64,000 nt of DNA from Verrucomicrobiaceae bacterium E54 (lineage in GTDB: Bacteria > Verrucomicrobiota > Verrucomicrobiia > Verrucomicrobiales > Akkermansiaceae): assembly GCA_022548915.1 (NCBI GenBank), contig JAKZES010000001.1:62001-126000 (forward strand). Reading direction: 5' to 3'. Every line of letters starts with the position of its first letter. Within the stretch, counting starts at the first letter, position 1. This document shows, piece by piece, positions 32,522 to 41,228 of the stretch. The notes below the pieces were generated by a model. That model saw only the letters and a program-made list of their open reading frames with translations. It was not told the DNA's origin and did not search any database. The translations under genes were made by a program, and so were the position numbers.

Positions 32522-33673
32522 GGGCCGCGAGGCAAAAATCTCCGGGACGATGCCCGTCGCCTTCTCGTACTCGCCGGCAAGGGTGGAGGCGATCGCCTCG
32601 GCCTGGCTGCTTTCACACAGCGTGACGGTCGATCCGCCGAATCCACCGCCGGTCATCCGTGCTCCGATGACGCCGCCCGACCGTCCGATCGCCCGGGCGA
32701 TCCCGACCATGATGTCGAGTTCCTTGCAGGAGACCTCGAAATCGTCGCGAAGGGAGTCGTGGCTCGCCGACATGAGCGGTCCGAGGGCCTCGAAGTCGTT
32801 GCCCTCAAGGGCCTTTGCGGCTGCCACGGTGCGGGCGATTTCCCCGACCACGTGGCGGGAACGGCGGTTCACCGGGTCGCCGAGGCGGTCCCACGCCTGC
32901 TCGACATCCGCCAGAGTGACGTCGCGCCACGAGTCCTTGCCGAGCATCGCCAGCCCGTCTTCGGTCGCCTTGCGCCGCGCCGCGTAGCCGCCGTCGGACA
33001 ACTCGTGGTGGACCTTGGTGTTGGCGATCAGCACGGTGAGATCCGGGTTTTCAAAAGGAACGAGGTCCGGCTCGCCCGACTGGCAGTCGATGAGGACCAG
33101 CTTGTTGGTTTGGCCGAAGGCGGAGGCGAACTGGTCCATGATCCCGCACGGGACACCGGCGAAGTCGTGCTCCGCCTTCTGGCACAGGAGCGCCTTTTCC
33201 CGGGTGTCGAGGACGGTGTCGAGCAGTCCCTCGAGCAGGGTGGCGATGGCGCACTCCAGCGCGGCCGACGAGGAAAGCCCGGCACCGAGGGGTACCGAGG
33301 AAACCACCGTGGCGTCGAAGCCCGGGATGGTGTGACCCCGGTCCTGGAAGCCGCGGATCACACCGCGGAAATAGTTCGCCCACTTCGGCTCCCCCGGTGT
33401 CGCCGGTTCGCGGAGCGGGATGCTCACGGGCGGCTCGTCGCCGGAGCTGACCCGCGCCACGGAGAGGTCGTTGGTGGTCGCGGCGATCACGATGTAGCGA
33501 TCGATCGCGAAGGGCATCACGAAGCCGTCGCAGTAGTCGATGTGCTCGCCGATCAGGTTGACCCGTCCCGGCGCGGCGGCCGTGACGGTCGCGTCCTGGT
33601 CGAAGGTCGACTTCAGCGCCGCCACGGCGTCGTCGGCGAGATCGGCGAGCGGAGGATTGATCTGAAGGGGCAT
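32498..33673 (-). CDS. galK: Galactokinase
   Basis: GalK phosphorylates galactose to galactose-1-phosphate with ATP. The start at 33673 (MPLQINPPLADLADD, 391 aa) removes 21 doubtful residues. GHMP-kinase motifs are intact: 'GRVNLIGEHIDYCDG' (36-50), the ATP-binding 'PLGAGLSSSAAL' (128-139), 'GVPCGIMDQFASAFG' with the catalytic Asp, and the C-terminal 'GARMTGGGFGGSTV'. The symporter gene of the same strand ends 28 nt upstream, forming a galactose uptake and activation unit; no galT or galE is in this window. Confidence 0.95.
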   Translation of the reverse strand: MPLQINPPLADLADDAVAALKSTFDQDATVTAAAPGRVNLIGEHIDYCDGFVMPFAIDRYIVIAATTNDLSVARVSSGDEPPVSIPLREPATPGEPKWANYFRGVIRGFQDRGHTIPGFDATVVSSVPLGAGLSSSAALECAIATLLEGLLDTVLDTREKALLCQKAEHDFAGVPCGIMDQFASAFGQTNKLVLIDCQSGEPDLVPFENPDLTVLIANTKVHHELSDGGYAARRKATEDGLAMLGKDSWRDVTLADVEQAWDRLGDPVNRRSRHVVGEIARTVAAAKALEGNDFEALGPLMSASHDSLRDDFEVSCKELDIMVGIARAIGRSGGVIGARMTGGGFGGSTVTLCESSQAEAIASTLAGEYEKATGIVPEIFASRPSQGAHLI

Positions 33674-33701
33674 GTCGAGGCGTCGGGCGTCGGGGTTCGG
33701 G

Positions 33702-35666
33702 TCACCAGAATGCGATGTAGAGTCCGATGGTGGCAATCACGATGGCCACGCCCACGATCTTGGCGCCGGGGGAGGTGGTCAGTTCCATCTGCTCGTTGAC
33801 CGGCAGTTCGACCGGCTTGTGCATCGGCTTGGCGAGGGTAATGACGAGGCCGGTGAGCAGGACGATGAAGAAGCAGATCGCCATGCGGTCGAGGAAGGCC
33901 ATCTCGGGCGAATACCAGAGACCGCTGCTGGTGAGCCACGGGCCGACGAGCCACTTGAGTCCGGCGTAGCAGATGATGTTGGTGACGATGCCGACGACGC
34001 CGAACCAGCGCGGGGTGCGCGGCGAGAAGAAGCCGAAGATGAAGACCGCGAGGATGCCGGGCGAGATGAAGCCCTGGAATTCCTGGATGTATTTGAAGAT
34101 GCTCTCGAAGTTGTCGAGCTTGGGCGCGACCAGCGCGGCGAGCAGGACGAAGAGCACGACGAAGAAGCGCCCGACCTTGACCAGCAGGGCCTGGTCGGTG
34201 GTGTGGGTGAACTTGGCGAAGAGGTCCATGGTGGCAATGGTCGAGGCCGAGTTGAGCATCGAGGCCAGCGAGCTGATGACCGCACCGCAGAGCGCGGCGA
34301 GCACGAACCAGGAGATCCAGGGCAGGGGCTTGATCAGGTTGCGCACCAGCACCGGGAAGGCGGCGTCGTAGTCATGGCCGACGAGACTGCCGGCCGACTT
34401 GCCACCGGCATCGATGACCTTGGCCGCGAGTTCGTTGATGCGGGCGGTAAGCGCCCCCGGGCCTTCCGGACTGCCGGCCTCGGTCCCGGCCGCGCCGGCG
34501 TTGTGGGCCAGCACCTTGAGGGCGAGGTCGGGGTTGTTTTCGGCGAAGGTTTCGTTGACCTGGAGGACCTGTCCGGCCTCGGCCTTCTCGAAGATCACGA
34601 GGTTCTTGTCACTCGCGCTGGACTGGAGGTCGTCGGAGAACAGGTTGAAGGCGAGGATGCCGGGGATGACGACGACGAAGGGGACGATGAGCTTGAGGAA
34701 GGCGGCGAAGACGATGCCCTTCTGGCCCTCGGCGAGGGATTTCGATCCGAGCGTGCGCTGGACGATGTACTGGTTGAGGCCCCAGTAGAAGAAGTTGGGG
34801 ATCCACAGGCCGATGAGCAGCGCGGTCCACGGGATGTCGGAGTCCTCCTTGGGGCGGACCATGTGCATCTTGCCGCCCGAGCCGTTGGGGCCGTTGACGG
34901 CGACGGCCTCGCCGTCGACGCCGTCATTGAGAAGCTTGAGGCGCTCCCAAGCGCCGGCCTTCTCGAGGTCGGCCACGGTGGCGTCGGAGTTGGCGACCTT
35001 GGTCTGGATCAGCTCCTCGGCGGGTGTTTCGGCGAGGGTGCTCATGGCGAAGAAAAGGACCACGGCGCCGCCGAGGATGAGCGCGGAACCCCAGACCAGG
35101 TCGGTCCACGCGCAGGCCTTGAGACCGCCGACGAAGACGTAGATGGCGGCGACGGCGGCGATGAGCCAGCACATCGCGGTGAGGTTGTTGATGACCGGGA
35201 CGTCGTTGTAGTATTCCGAGACGAACTTGGCGCCGGAGAAGATGACCGAGGAGGTGGTGACGAAGACCAGCGTGACGATCGCCGGGATGGCCATCGCGAG
35301 GCGGGCGACGCCGTCGAAGCGGTACTGGAGGAACTCGGGAATCGTGTAGAGGCCGGCCTTGAGGAAGCGCGGCAGGAACCAGAAGGCAACGAAGACGAGG
35401 GTGACGGCGGCCATCCATTCGTAGGAGGCGATGGCCATGCCGAGCCAGTTGGCCGACGACCCGGACATCCCGACGAACTGCTCGGTCGAAATGTTGGCGG
35501 CGATGAGAGAGAAGCCGACCAGCCACCAGGTCAGGCCACGGCCGGCGAGGAAGTATCCGGTGGCGCCGGCTTCCTCGGCGTGGACCTCGTCGCGGCTTTT
35601 CCAGATGCCGAGACCGACGACGCCGACGACGGCGACAATGAAGAGGATGACTTCGATGCTGTTCAT
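33702..35666 (-). CDS. Sodium/solute symporter (SSS family), probable Na+/galactose-glucose
   Basis: This 654-aa polytopic protein has the SSS hallmarks: 'YFLAGRGLTWWLVGFSLIA' and 'NISTEQFVGMSGSSANWLG' in the first helices and 'YIVQRTLGSKSLAEGQKG' in the middle. These closely resemble the vSGLT group, which carries galactose. Two soluble insertions (about residues 200-270 and 340-440) make it longer than the usual 540-580 aa. The galK gene follows 28 nt downstream on the same strand, supporting galactose as substrate. Start at ATG 35666 (MNSIEVILFIVAVVG). Confident of family, moderately confident of substrate. Confidence 0.88.
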   Translation of the reverse strand: MNSIEVILFIVAVVGVVGLGIWKSRDEVHAEEAGATGYFLAGRGLTWWLVGFSLIAANISTEQFVGMSGSSANWLGMAIASYEWMAAVTLVFVAFWFLPRFLKAGLYTIPEFLQYRFDGVARLAMAIPAIVTLVFVTTSSVIFSGAKFVSEYYNDVPVINNLTAMCWLIAAVAAIYVFVGGLKACAWTDLVWGSALILGGAVVLFFAMSTLAETPAEELIQTKVANSDATVADLEKAGAWERLKLLNDGVDGEAVAVNGPNGSGGKMHMVRPKEDSDIPWTALLIGLWIPNFFYWGLNQYIVQRTLGSKSLAEGQKGIVFAAFLKLIVPFVVVIPGILAFNLFSDDLQSSASDKNLVIFEKAEAGQVLQVNETFAENNPDLALKVLAHNAGAAGTEAGSPEGPGALTARINELAAKVIDAGGKSAGSLVGHDYDAAFPVLVRNLIKPLPWISWFVLAALCGAVISSLASMLNSASTIATMDLFAKFTHTTDQALLVKVGRFFVVLFVLLAALVAPKLDNFESIFKYIQEFQGFISPGILAVFIFGFFSPRTPRWFGVVGIVTNIICYAGLKWLVGPWLTSSGLWYSPEMAFLDRMAICFFIVLLTGLVITLAKPMHKPVELPVNEQMELTTSPGAKIVGVAIVIATIGLYIAFW

Positions 35667-35807
35667 GGGTTGGGAATGAGTTCCGGGCGGGAGGATCTAA
35701 TGAAGCCGCCCGAGTTCCGGCAAGGTCCGAGTGTGCCCCATCGGCTGACCGGGCCGGGGGCGGATTTCTGCTTTGCCAGCGCGCCCGGGCGAATCGAGAC
35801 TGCGGCC

Positions 35808-36245
35808 ATGAGCGCAGAGATCGGTTCGGAGGAATGGTTGGGAAGCGTGATGGCGGAGTTCGGTTGCCAGACCGGCACGATTCACCGGTCGGCGGATGGC
35901 GAGTGGCTGGAGCTTCAGGCTTCGATCGGGGTGCCCGAGGCCCTGATGCCGGTGATTTCCCGGATCCCCTTCGGCAAAGGGATTGCCGGCGCCGCGGCGG
36001 CCAGTCGGGAGCCGGTGGAGCTTTGCAACCTGCAGCAGGATCTCGGCGGGGTGGCCAAGGAGGGCGCCCGCCAGACCAAGGTCTCGGGATCGCTTGCCGT
36101 GCCGGTGTTTTCGGCCGACGGCGGCCGGGTGCTGGGGACCCTCGGGATCGGGAAAGTGGAGCCCTACGAATTCAGCGGCGCGGAAAAGGGCGTTTTGGCG
36201 AGCCATGCGGTCGAACTGGGGTCTCATTGGGAGTCCGGCCATTGA
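35808..36245 (+). CDS. Stand-alone GAF-domain protein
   Basis: ATG 35808 (MSAEIGSEEWLGSVMAEF) gives 145 aa that is almost entirely one GAF domain: 'RIPFGKGIAGAAAASREPVE', 'LCNLQQDLGGVA', 'SGSLAVPVFSADGGRVLGTL' and 'FSGAEKGVLASHAVEL'. Stand-alone GAF proteins sense small ligands or act as methionine sulfoxide reductase (fRMsr); the fRMsr cysteine pattern is not obvious here, as only one or two cysteines are present. The track's huge upstream ORF is antisense to the symporter. The next gene begins 30 nt downstream on the same strand. Confidence 0.78.
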   Translation: MSAEIGSEEWLGSVMAEFGCQTGTIHRSADGEWLELQASIGVPEALMPVISRIPFGKGIAGAAAASREPVELCNLQQDLGGVAKEGARQTKVSGSLAVPVFSADGGRVLGTLGIGKVEPYEFSGAEKGVLASHAVELGSHWESGH

Positions 36246-36275
36246 CCCGGGCGGAGCGACTGTTAGCGTGTGGCC

Positions 36276-36734
36276 ATGAAAGCGGAGGAAGCGGCGAAGA
36301 AGATCCTCGACACCATGCTCGGGCATCTCGATTTCCCGGTGAAGATCGAGATCCAGGAAACCGACGACGGTCCGTGCCTGCAGATCCTCACCAGCGAGAG
36401 CCGGCACCTGATCGGCAAGGACGGGGAGCGGCTCGACGATCTGCAATACCTGGTGAACCGGATCCTGAAGAAGCATTTCCCGAAGGCCAGGCGGGTGAGG
36501 ATCGACTGCGAACACTACCGGGCGATCCAGGAGGACCACCTGATCGAGGAGGTCCGGGGGCTGGCGGAAAGGGTCAAGGCCTCGGGCAAGCCCTTCCGTG
36601 TCCGGCCGCTCAATGCCTACTACCGGCGCATCGTCCACAATGCGCTGGTCGACGTTGAGGAGGTTCACAGCGTCTCGCCGGCGGGTGATGACCGGCTCAA
36701 GCGGATCACGATCAAACCCGGCAAGAAGACATGA
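36276..36734 (+). CDS. KH/R3H RNA-binding protein (KhpB/Jag-like)
   Basis: ATG 36276 (MKAEEAAKKILDTMLGHL) yields 152 aa. A type II KH domain with the GxxG-like 'SRHLIGKDGERLDDLQYLV' spans about 50-75, and an R3H-like motif is present in 'NAYYRRIVHNAL' (R-x3-H). This is the core of KhpB/Jag, an RNA chaperone linked to cell elongation and division, but the N-terminal Jag_N domain is missing, as in many non-Firmicute homologues. In many bacteria it follows yidC; that context is absent. The stop overlaps the DoxX start by ATGA. Confidence 0.82.
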   Translation: MKAEEAAKKILDTMLGHLDFPVKIEIQETDDGPCLQILTSESRHLIGKDGERLDDLQYLVNRILKKHFPKARRVRIDCEHYRAIQEDHLIEEVRGLAERVKASGKPFRVRPLNAYYRRIVHNALVDVEEVHSVSPAGDDRLKRITIKPGKKT

Positions 36735-37195
36735 AGAAATTCCTTTTCGACTGTGGAACGCGCGACTCGGTGGCGTCGGCGGGCCTGTTGTTCCTGAGGC
36801 TGGGCTTCGGCCTGATGATGGCGATCGGGCACGGCTGGCCGAAGGTCGTGGCCTTCGAAAAGCTCAAGGACGACTGGGCCGTGCCGGCCGTGTGGCCGCT
36901 TTCCTACATGTCGAGTCCGGTGAGCCTGATCGCGACGATCGGCGCCGAGTTGGGCTGCGCCGCCCTGTTGGTGCTGGGTTTGGCGACCCGTCCGGCGGCC
37001 TTCATCCTCGGCTTTGCGATGGTGGTGGCGGCGTTCCAGGTGCTGGGTGACAATCCGCTCTTCCTGCCGGCGCAGGGGGCGAAGGAACCGGCCTTGCTGT
37101 ATCTTTTCGCCTGCGTGGCACTGATTGTGGCCGGTGCCGGAAAGGCCTCGCTCGATGCGAGGGTCTACAAGGAGAAGAGGCGCAAGTTTTTCTGA
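36731..37195 (+). CDS. DoxX-family membrane protein
   Basis: The 154-aa product has four hydrophobic segments and the DoxX pattern: 'ASAGLLFLRLGFGLMMAIGH' with 'GWPKVVAFEKL', then 'LIATIGAELGCAALLVLGLA' and 'RPAAFILGFAMVVAAFQVL'. DoxX proteins are small inner-membrane proteins linked to redox or sulfur metabolism, with poorly defined activity. Translation is probably coupled to the KH/R3H gene (ATGA overlap) and the thioesterase starts 1 nt after its stop, so the three (possibly four with GAF) form an operon. Confidence 0.82.
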   Translation: MKKFLFDCGTRDSVASAGLLFLRLGFGLMMAIGHGWPKVVAFEKLKDDWAVPAVWPLSYMSSPVSLIATIGAELGCAALLVLGLATRPAAFILGFAMVVAAFQVLGDNPLFLPAQGAKEPALLYLFACVALIVAGAGKASLDARVYKEKRRKFF

Positions 37196-37196
37196 A

Positions 37197-37544
37197 ATGG
37201 AGACGCAACGCCTGGTCCTGCCCGAGGATCTGAACCACCTCGGATTCCTTTTCGGCGGACGGCTGCTGGCCTGGGTCGACGAGGCCAGCTGGATCGCGGC
37301 CTCGCTGGATTATCCGCACTGCCAGTTCGTCACCGTGGGCATGGACAAGGTCGAGTTCCACCACTCGGTGCGGCAGGGGACGATCCTTTCGATCCGCTGC
37401 GAGCGGGAGCGGGAGGGAACCACATCCGTCAGCTACCGGGTCGAGGTGTTCGATCGTCGCAACCCCGGTGCCTCGCCGATCTTCGGCACGCTGGTCAGCT
37501 ACGTCAGCGTGGACGACACGGGCCGGAAGCGGGCGCTGCGCTGA
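37197..37544 (+). CDS. Hotdog-fold acyl-CoA thioesterase (YciA-like)
   Basis: ATG 37197 (METQRLVLPEDLNHLGFLFG) gives 115 aa, the expected length for a single hotdog domain. Family blocks are 'HLGFLFGGRLLAWVDEAS' (the N/H-x-x-x-x-x-G-G active region with Asp) and 'VEFHHSVRQGTILSIRCERE'. Such enzymes hydrolyse acyl-CoA thioesters in the cytosol. It follows the DoxX gene immediately. The substrate chain length cannot be told from sequence. Confidence 0.82.
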   Translation: METQRLVLPEDLNHLGFLFGGRLLAWVDEASWIAASLDYPHCQFVTVGMDKVEFHHSVRQGTILSIRCEREREGTTSVSYRVEVFDRRNPGASPIFGTLVSYVSVDDTGRKRALR

Positions 37545-37560
37545 GGCGGGCCGCCCGGGG

Positions 37561-38385
37561 TCAGCGCGGCCCCGCGGTTTCGACGGTGAAATCCCGGATC
37601 GCCTCGACCACTTCCGGTCCGGCTTCCTGGAACAGGGTGTTGTGACCGGCTCCGAAGATCTCGATGAAGTTCTTGGTTTCGGCAGCGCTGGCATCGACCA
37701 GAGCCCGGCCGTGGGAGGTGGGAATCACGCCGTCGAACTTGCCGTGGATGACCAGCAGCGGCGTCTGCGAATCCTTGAGGCGTTTCTTGTTGGGGAAGCG
37801 GTCTCCGGGAAAGATCAAATGGGCCGGAGCCATCACGGCAAAGGCGGACTTGAAGGGCGAGAGAAGCACCAAGGCCCTGGGCTCGGTGCGGGCGTCGAGC
37901 CAGACGGAGGGACCGCTGCCGACCGAGCGGCCGACGATCACGACGTCTCTTGGCTGGACGCCGAGGTCCGAGGTGAGGTGATTCCAGGCCGCTTCGATCG
38001 CCCGCTCGCAGGCGGCCTCGCCGGGACGTCCTTCCGAGTGGCCGTAGCCGGGGTAGTCGTAGGCGAACACCCCCAGGCCCGCCTGCTCGAAGGCCCGGTA
38101 GATGGGCAGCGAATGGCCGATGTCCTCGGCGTTGCCGTGCGAGTAGAGCAGGGTGGGGCGCCCGTGCGGGGCGGGGAAATGGAGGGCGGCAATCGATTCC
38201 CCGGCGCTGGTTTCGAACCGGATCAGGGCGTCGGCATCGGCGGCGTAGCTGGGCGGCGGTGGCTGGAAGATCACGTGATCCGCCACCGTGCAGGCAAAGA
38301 GGCTCATGGCTCCGTAGAGGATGACCGGCACCTTGATCCAGCGCCAGAGCTTGCGGATGCCCGATGATGAAGGGTGGCTGGCCAT
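37561..38385 (-). CDS. Membrane-anchored alpha/beta hydrolase
   Basis: The 274-aa protein has an N-terminal anchor or lipoprotein-like signal ('VPVILYGAMSLFACTVADHV', with a candidate lipid-accepting Cys near 32). The alpha/beta-hydrolase core shows 'LLYSHGNAEDIG', the nucleophile elbow 'IVGRSVGSG' (Ser at about 154), the acid in 'HGKFDGVIP' and the histidine in 'FGAGHNTLF'. The layout matches the YqkD/ABHD17-like hydrolases. The substrate is unknown. It shares its strand with the ABC exporter upstream (16 nt), so the two may be co-transcribed. Confidence 0.85.
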   Translation of the reverse strand: MASHPSSSGIRKLWRWIKVPVILYGAMSLFACTVADHVIFQPPPPSYAADADALIRFETSAGESIAALHFPAPHGRPTLLYSHGNAEDIGHSLPIYRAFEQAGLGVFAYDYPGYGHSEGRPGEAACERAIEAAWNHLTSDLGVQPRDVVIVGRSVGSGPSVWLDARTEPRALVLLSPFKSAFAVMAPAHLIFPGDRFPNKKRLKDSQTPLLVIHGKFDGVIPTSHGRALVDASAAETKNFIEIFGAGHNTLFQEAGPEVVEAIRDFTVETAGPR

Positions 38386-38401
38386 GGTTCGGGGCGGGAG
38401 A

Positions 38402-40186
38402 TCATTCGACCACGATGGAGGCGTCGGCCGGTCGCTGGTCGAGGAAGGATTTGCGGCAGAGCTCGGCGTATTTCCCCTCCCGGGCGAGGAGATCGTCGTG
38501 GGTGCCTTGTTCGATCACGCGGCCGTGTTCCAGCACGTAGATGCGGTCGGCGTTCTGGATGGTCGAGAGGCGGTGGGCGATGACGAAGGCGGTGCGGTTG
38601 GCCATCAGGGCATCGAGGGCGTCTTGGATCTGGCGTTCGGTCTCGGAATCAACCGAGGCAGTGGCCTCGTCGAGCAGCAGGATGGGCGCGTTCTTGAGCA
38701 AGGCGCGGGCGATGGAGAGCCGCTGTTTTTCTCCTCCGGAGAGCTTCACCCCGCGCTCGCCGACATTGGTGTCGAGCTGCTTGGGAAGATTCCGCACGAA
38801 CTCGGCCGCATGGGCCGCCTCGAGTGCCCGCCACATGTCGTCCTCGCTCGCCCCACGCCGGGCCAGGTGCAGGTTTTCGCGCACCGTGCCGTTGAAGAGG
38901 AAGGGCTCCTGGGTGACGTAGCCCAGCTTCTCCCTCAGCGAGCCCTTGGAGAGCGTGGCGATGTCGGTGCCGTCGATGGTGATCCTTCCGCCGTCGACCT
39001 CGTAGAAGCGGTTGAGCAGGGAGAGCACCGTGGACTTGCCGGCACCGGTCGAGCCGACCAGGGCGATGGTCTTGCCCGGCGACGCGTCGATGTCCACCTC
39101 GTGGAGGGTCGGCTGGTCGCCGTAGGAAAAGCTCACTTTTTCGAAGCGGACGTGCGCCTCGATTTGGTCGGGAAGGCGTTCGCCGGAGGACGCGTTGGGT
39201 TCGTCCGGCGAGTCCATGATCTCGAAGACGCGGTCGCCGGCGGCGCGCGACGAGAAGATCATCTGGTTGAGCTGGCGGAGCTTGGTGACGGGTTCGTAGA
39301 AGAGCCCGAGGAGGAGGAAGAAGGTCACCAGTTCGCCGGCCTCCATCCGGCCGTCGATGACCGCCTTGCCGCCGAATCCGAGGACCAGCGCATAGCCGAG
39401 CATGCTCGCGAATGACATGCTCGGGTTGTAGATCGCCCACCACTTCATGAGGTGGAGGGTGGCCTTGCGGACCTTGTCGGAGAGGCGGTTGAAGTTCGCG
39501 TGCTCCTCGCCCTCCGCGGCGTAGGACTTGATCTGCCGGATGCCGGCGATGTTGTCGTGGAGCAGCGAGTTGAGAGCCGAAGTTGCGTTGCGCTCGGCCT
39601 TGTGGCGGTGGCGCGCGTCCTTCGAGTAAACCCAGGCCCCGGTGATCAGGATGGGGATGGGCAGCGTCGCCCAGAGCGCGACCTCCCAATCCGTCAGATA
39701 CATCACCAGTCCCACGGCAAGCAGCTGGATGCCCGCGACGAGACCCAGCTCGATGCCGTCGATGAGCACCCGCTCCATCGCGGTCACGTCCTCGACGACC
39801 CGGGTCATGATGTCGCCGGTGCGGCGGGAGTCGAACCACGGCAGCGGCAGGCGCTGGATCTTGCGGTAGAGGTCCGAGCGGATGTCGTAGATGACGTTCT
39901 GCTCGAAGTGGTTGTTGATGAAGATCCGGGCGCAGTTCAGCCCGTCCTTGAGGAAGAAGCTGCCGAGGCCGACCAGCACCCAGAACATCAGCTCCGCGTG
40001 GCGGGCCGGATCGGGGATGATCTTGTCGATGACGAAGCCCGTGACCGACGGGAAAACGATGACCGACACCGCCATCAGGGTGGCGCAGAAAAACTGGGCC
40101 GTCGCCAGCCCGGGGTAGCGGCGAAGGTAGGAGAAAACGCGGAGGACGGAGTTCATCGGCCGGCGCACCGATGGGGCGGTGTCCAT
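38402..40186 (-). CDS. MsbA-type ABC exporter (fused permease and ATPase)
   Basis: This 594-aa half-transporter has six transmembrane helices (residues 1 to about 320) followed by the nucleotide-binding domain. The ATPase has a Walker A 'GSTGAGKST', a signature 'LSGGEKQRLSIARALL', a Walker B 'ILLLDEATASVDSE' and the H-loop 'IAHRLS'. Sequence pattern and length fit MsbA/LmrA-like lipid or drug flippases that work as homodimers. Alternatively it exports a peptide or drug; no accessory membrane-fusion protein is nearby. The start at 40186 (MDTAPSVRRPMNSVL) could also be the Met at residue 11. Confidence 0.9.
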   Translation of the reverse strand: MDTAPSVRRPMNSVLRVFSYLRRYPGLATAQFFCATLMAVSVIVFPSVTGFVIDKIIPDPARHAELMFWVLVGLGSFFLKDGLNCARIFINNHFEQNVIYDIRSDLYRKIQRLPLPWFDSRRTGDIMTRVVEDVTAMERVLIDGIELGLVAGIQLLAVGLVMYLTDWEVALWATLPIPILITGAWVYSKDARHRHKAERNATSALNSLLHDNIAGIRQIKSYAAEGEEHANFNRLSDKVRKATLHLMKWWAIYNPSMSFASMLGYALVLGFGGKAVIDGRMEAGELVTFFLLLGLFYEPVTKLRQLNQMIFSSRAAGDRVFEIMDSPDEPNASSGERLPDQIEAHVRFEKVSFSYGDQPTLHEVDIDASPGKTIALVGSTGAGKSTVLSLLNRFYEVDGGRITIDGTDIATLSKGSLREKLGYVTQEPFLFNGTVRENLHLARRGASEDDMWRALEAAHAAEFVRNLPKQLDTNVGERGVKLSGGEKQRLSIARALLKNAPILLLDEATASVDSETERQIQDALDALMANRTAFVIAHRLSTIQNADRIYVLEHGRVIEQGTHDDLLAREGKYAELCRKSFLDQRPADASIVVE

Positions 40187-40292
40187 TCTTTGTAAAGTCA
40201 GGGTTTGTGATGATTCATTTAAGGGTTGCCCGGGCGGGGCTGAAATTCCTAGTTTTCCTCAACCGAAGGAGCAAATCCCTCAGAAAAACCTC

Positions 40293-41195
40293 ATGGCCAA
40301 TATTTTCGCTGCCATCACCGCCGTCCTGCTGCTGGCTTCCGCCTACGTCGCCTTCAAGAACCAGCAGGCTTACGAGAAAGAAATCGAGGACAGCCAGACT
40401 GCCCAGAAAGATCTCGACGTGAGCCGCGACCGCCTCGCGCAACTCCGCAAGGATCGCGACAACACCAAACAAGAGCGCATCGGCGTCGAGGAGGACACCG
40501 TGGCCAAGCAGGAGGTCGAGTCCGAGCGCAAGTCGGGCAATGAGAAGCTCCAGGGCGACATCACAGCCAAGCGTCAGGATGCTGCCGACAAAGCAGAGAG
40601 GATTGCGGAAATTGAAGATCAAACCAAGGAACTCGGCCCGATCAGGGAGCTTGAACCCAAGATTCGCCGGATGCGGACGGAGATCACGGGGCTCGAAGAT
40701 GACAAGGCCGGCAAGGAGGCGAAGCTCGCCAACCTGATTTCCAACAAGAACTCGACGGAGTCGACCATCGAGAGCTACCGCAAGCAGAACGACGCCTTCG
40801 CCAACCAGCGCTCCTTTTTCGACAGCGCACGAATCAGCGCGATCTACGGTCCCTGGGGTTTCGTAACCCTGAGTGCGGGCAACAACTCCGGCGTGGTGAC
40901 CAACTCGACGCTCGATGTGGTCCGTGGCGGGGAGGTGATCGCCAAGCTTCGGGTCCGCTCGGTCGAGTCGAGCCGCTCCTCGGCGGACATCATTCCGGAT
41001 TCGATGGCGGACGACGTCACGCTGATGGCAGGCGACCGGGTCGTGCCGGCCGCTGTTGAGGAGGAAAAGGCACCGGATCCCGCGGCCGCGGAGCCGCCGG
41101 ACCAGCCCCTTCTCGATCCCGATCCCGCGCCGGCGGCCCCTGATGCCGGGGAACCGGACTCCCCCCTCGAGGAAGACCTCGATTTCGATTTCTGA
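40293..41195 (+). CDS. Membrane-anchored coiled-coil protein (paralogue A)
   Basis: ATG 40293 (MANIFAAITAVLLLASAYVA) gives 300 aa. One N-terminal transmembrane segment is followed by a coiled coil (about 25-165), then a globular module 'ISAIYGPWGFVTLSAGNNSG' to 'DDVTLMAGDRVVPA', and a Pro/Asp/Ala-rich acidic tail ('PDQPLLDPDPAPAAPDAGEP'). The same order and the 'WGFV...GDRV' module recur in the next gene, so they are paralogues. They probably sit in the cell envelope as a hetero-oligomer. No known family was recognised; the module may be a small beta-barrel. Confidence 0.68.
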   Translation: MANIFAAITAVLLLASAYVAFKNQQAYEKEIEDSQTAQKDLDVSRDRLAQLRKDRDNTKQERIGVEEDTVAKQEVESERKSGNEKLQGDITAKRQDAADKAERIAEIEDQTKELGPIRELEPKIRRMRTEITGLEDDKAGKEAKLANLISNKNSTESTIESYRKQNDAFANQRSFFDSARISAIYGPWGFVTLSAGNNSGVVTNSTLDVVRGGEVIAKLRVRSVESSRSSADIIPDSMADDVTLMAGDRVVPAAVEEEKAPDPAAAEPPDQPLLDPDPAPAAPDAGEPDSPLEEDLDFDF

Positions 41196-41228
41196 AGCGT
41201 CTGCCGATCTATTTTTTAGTCTAAGCTA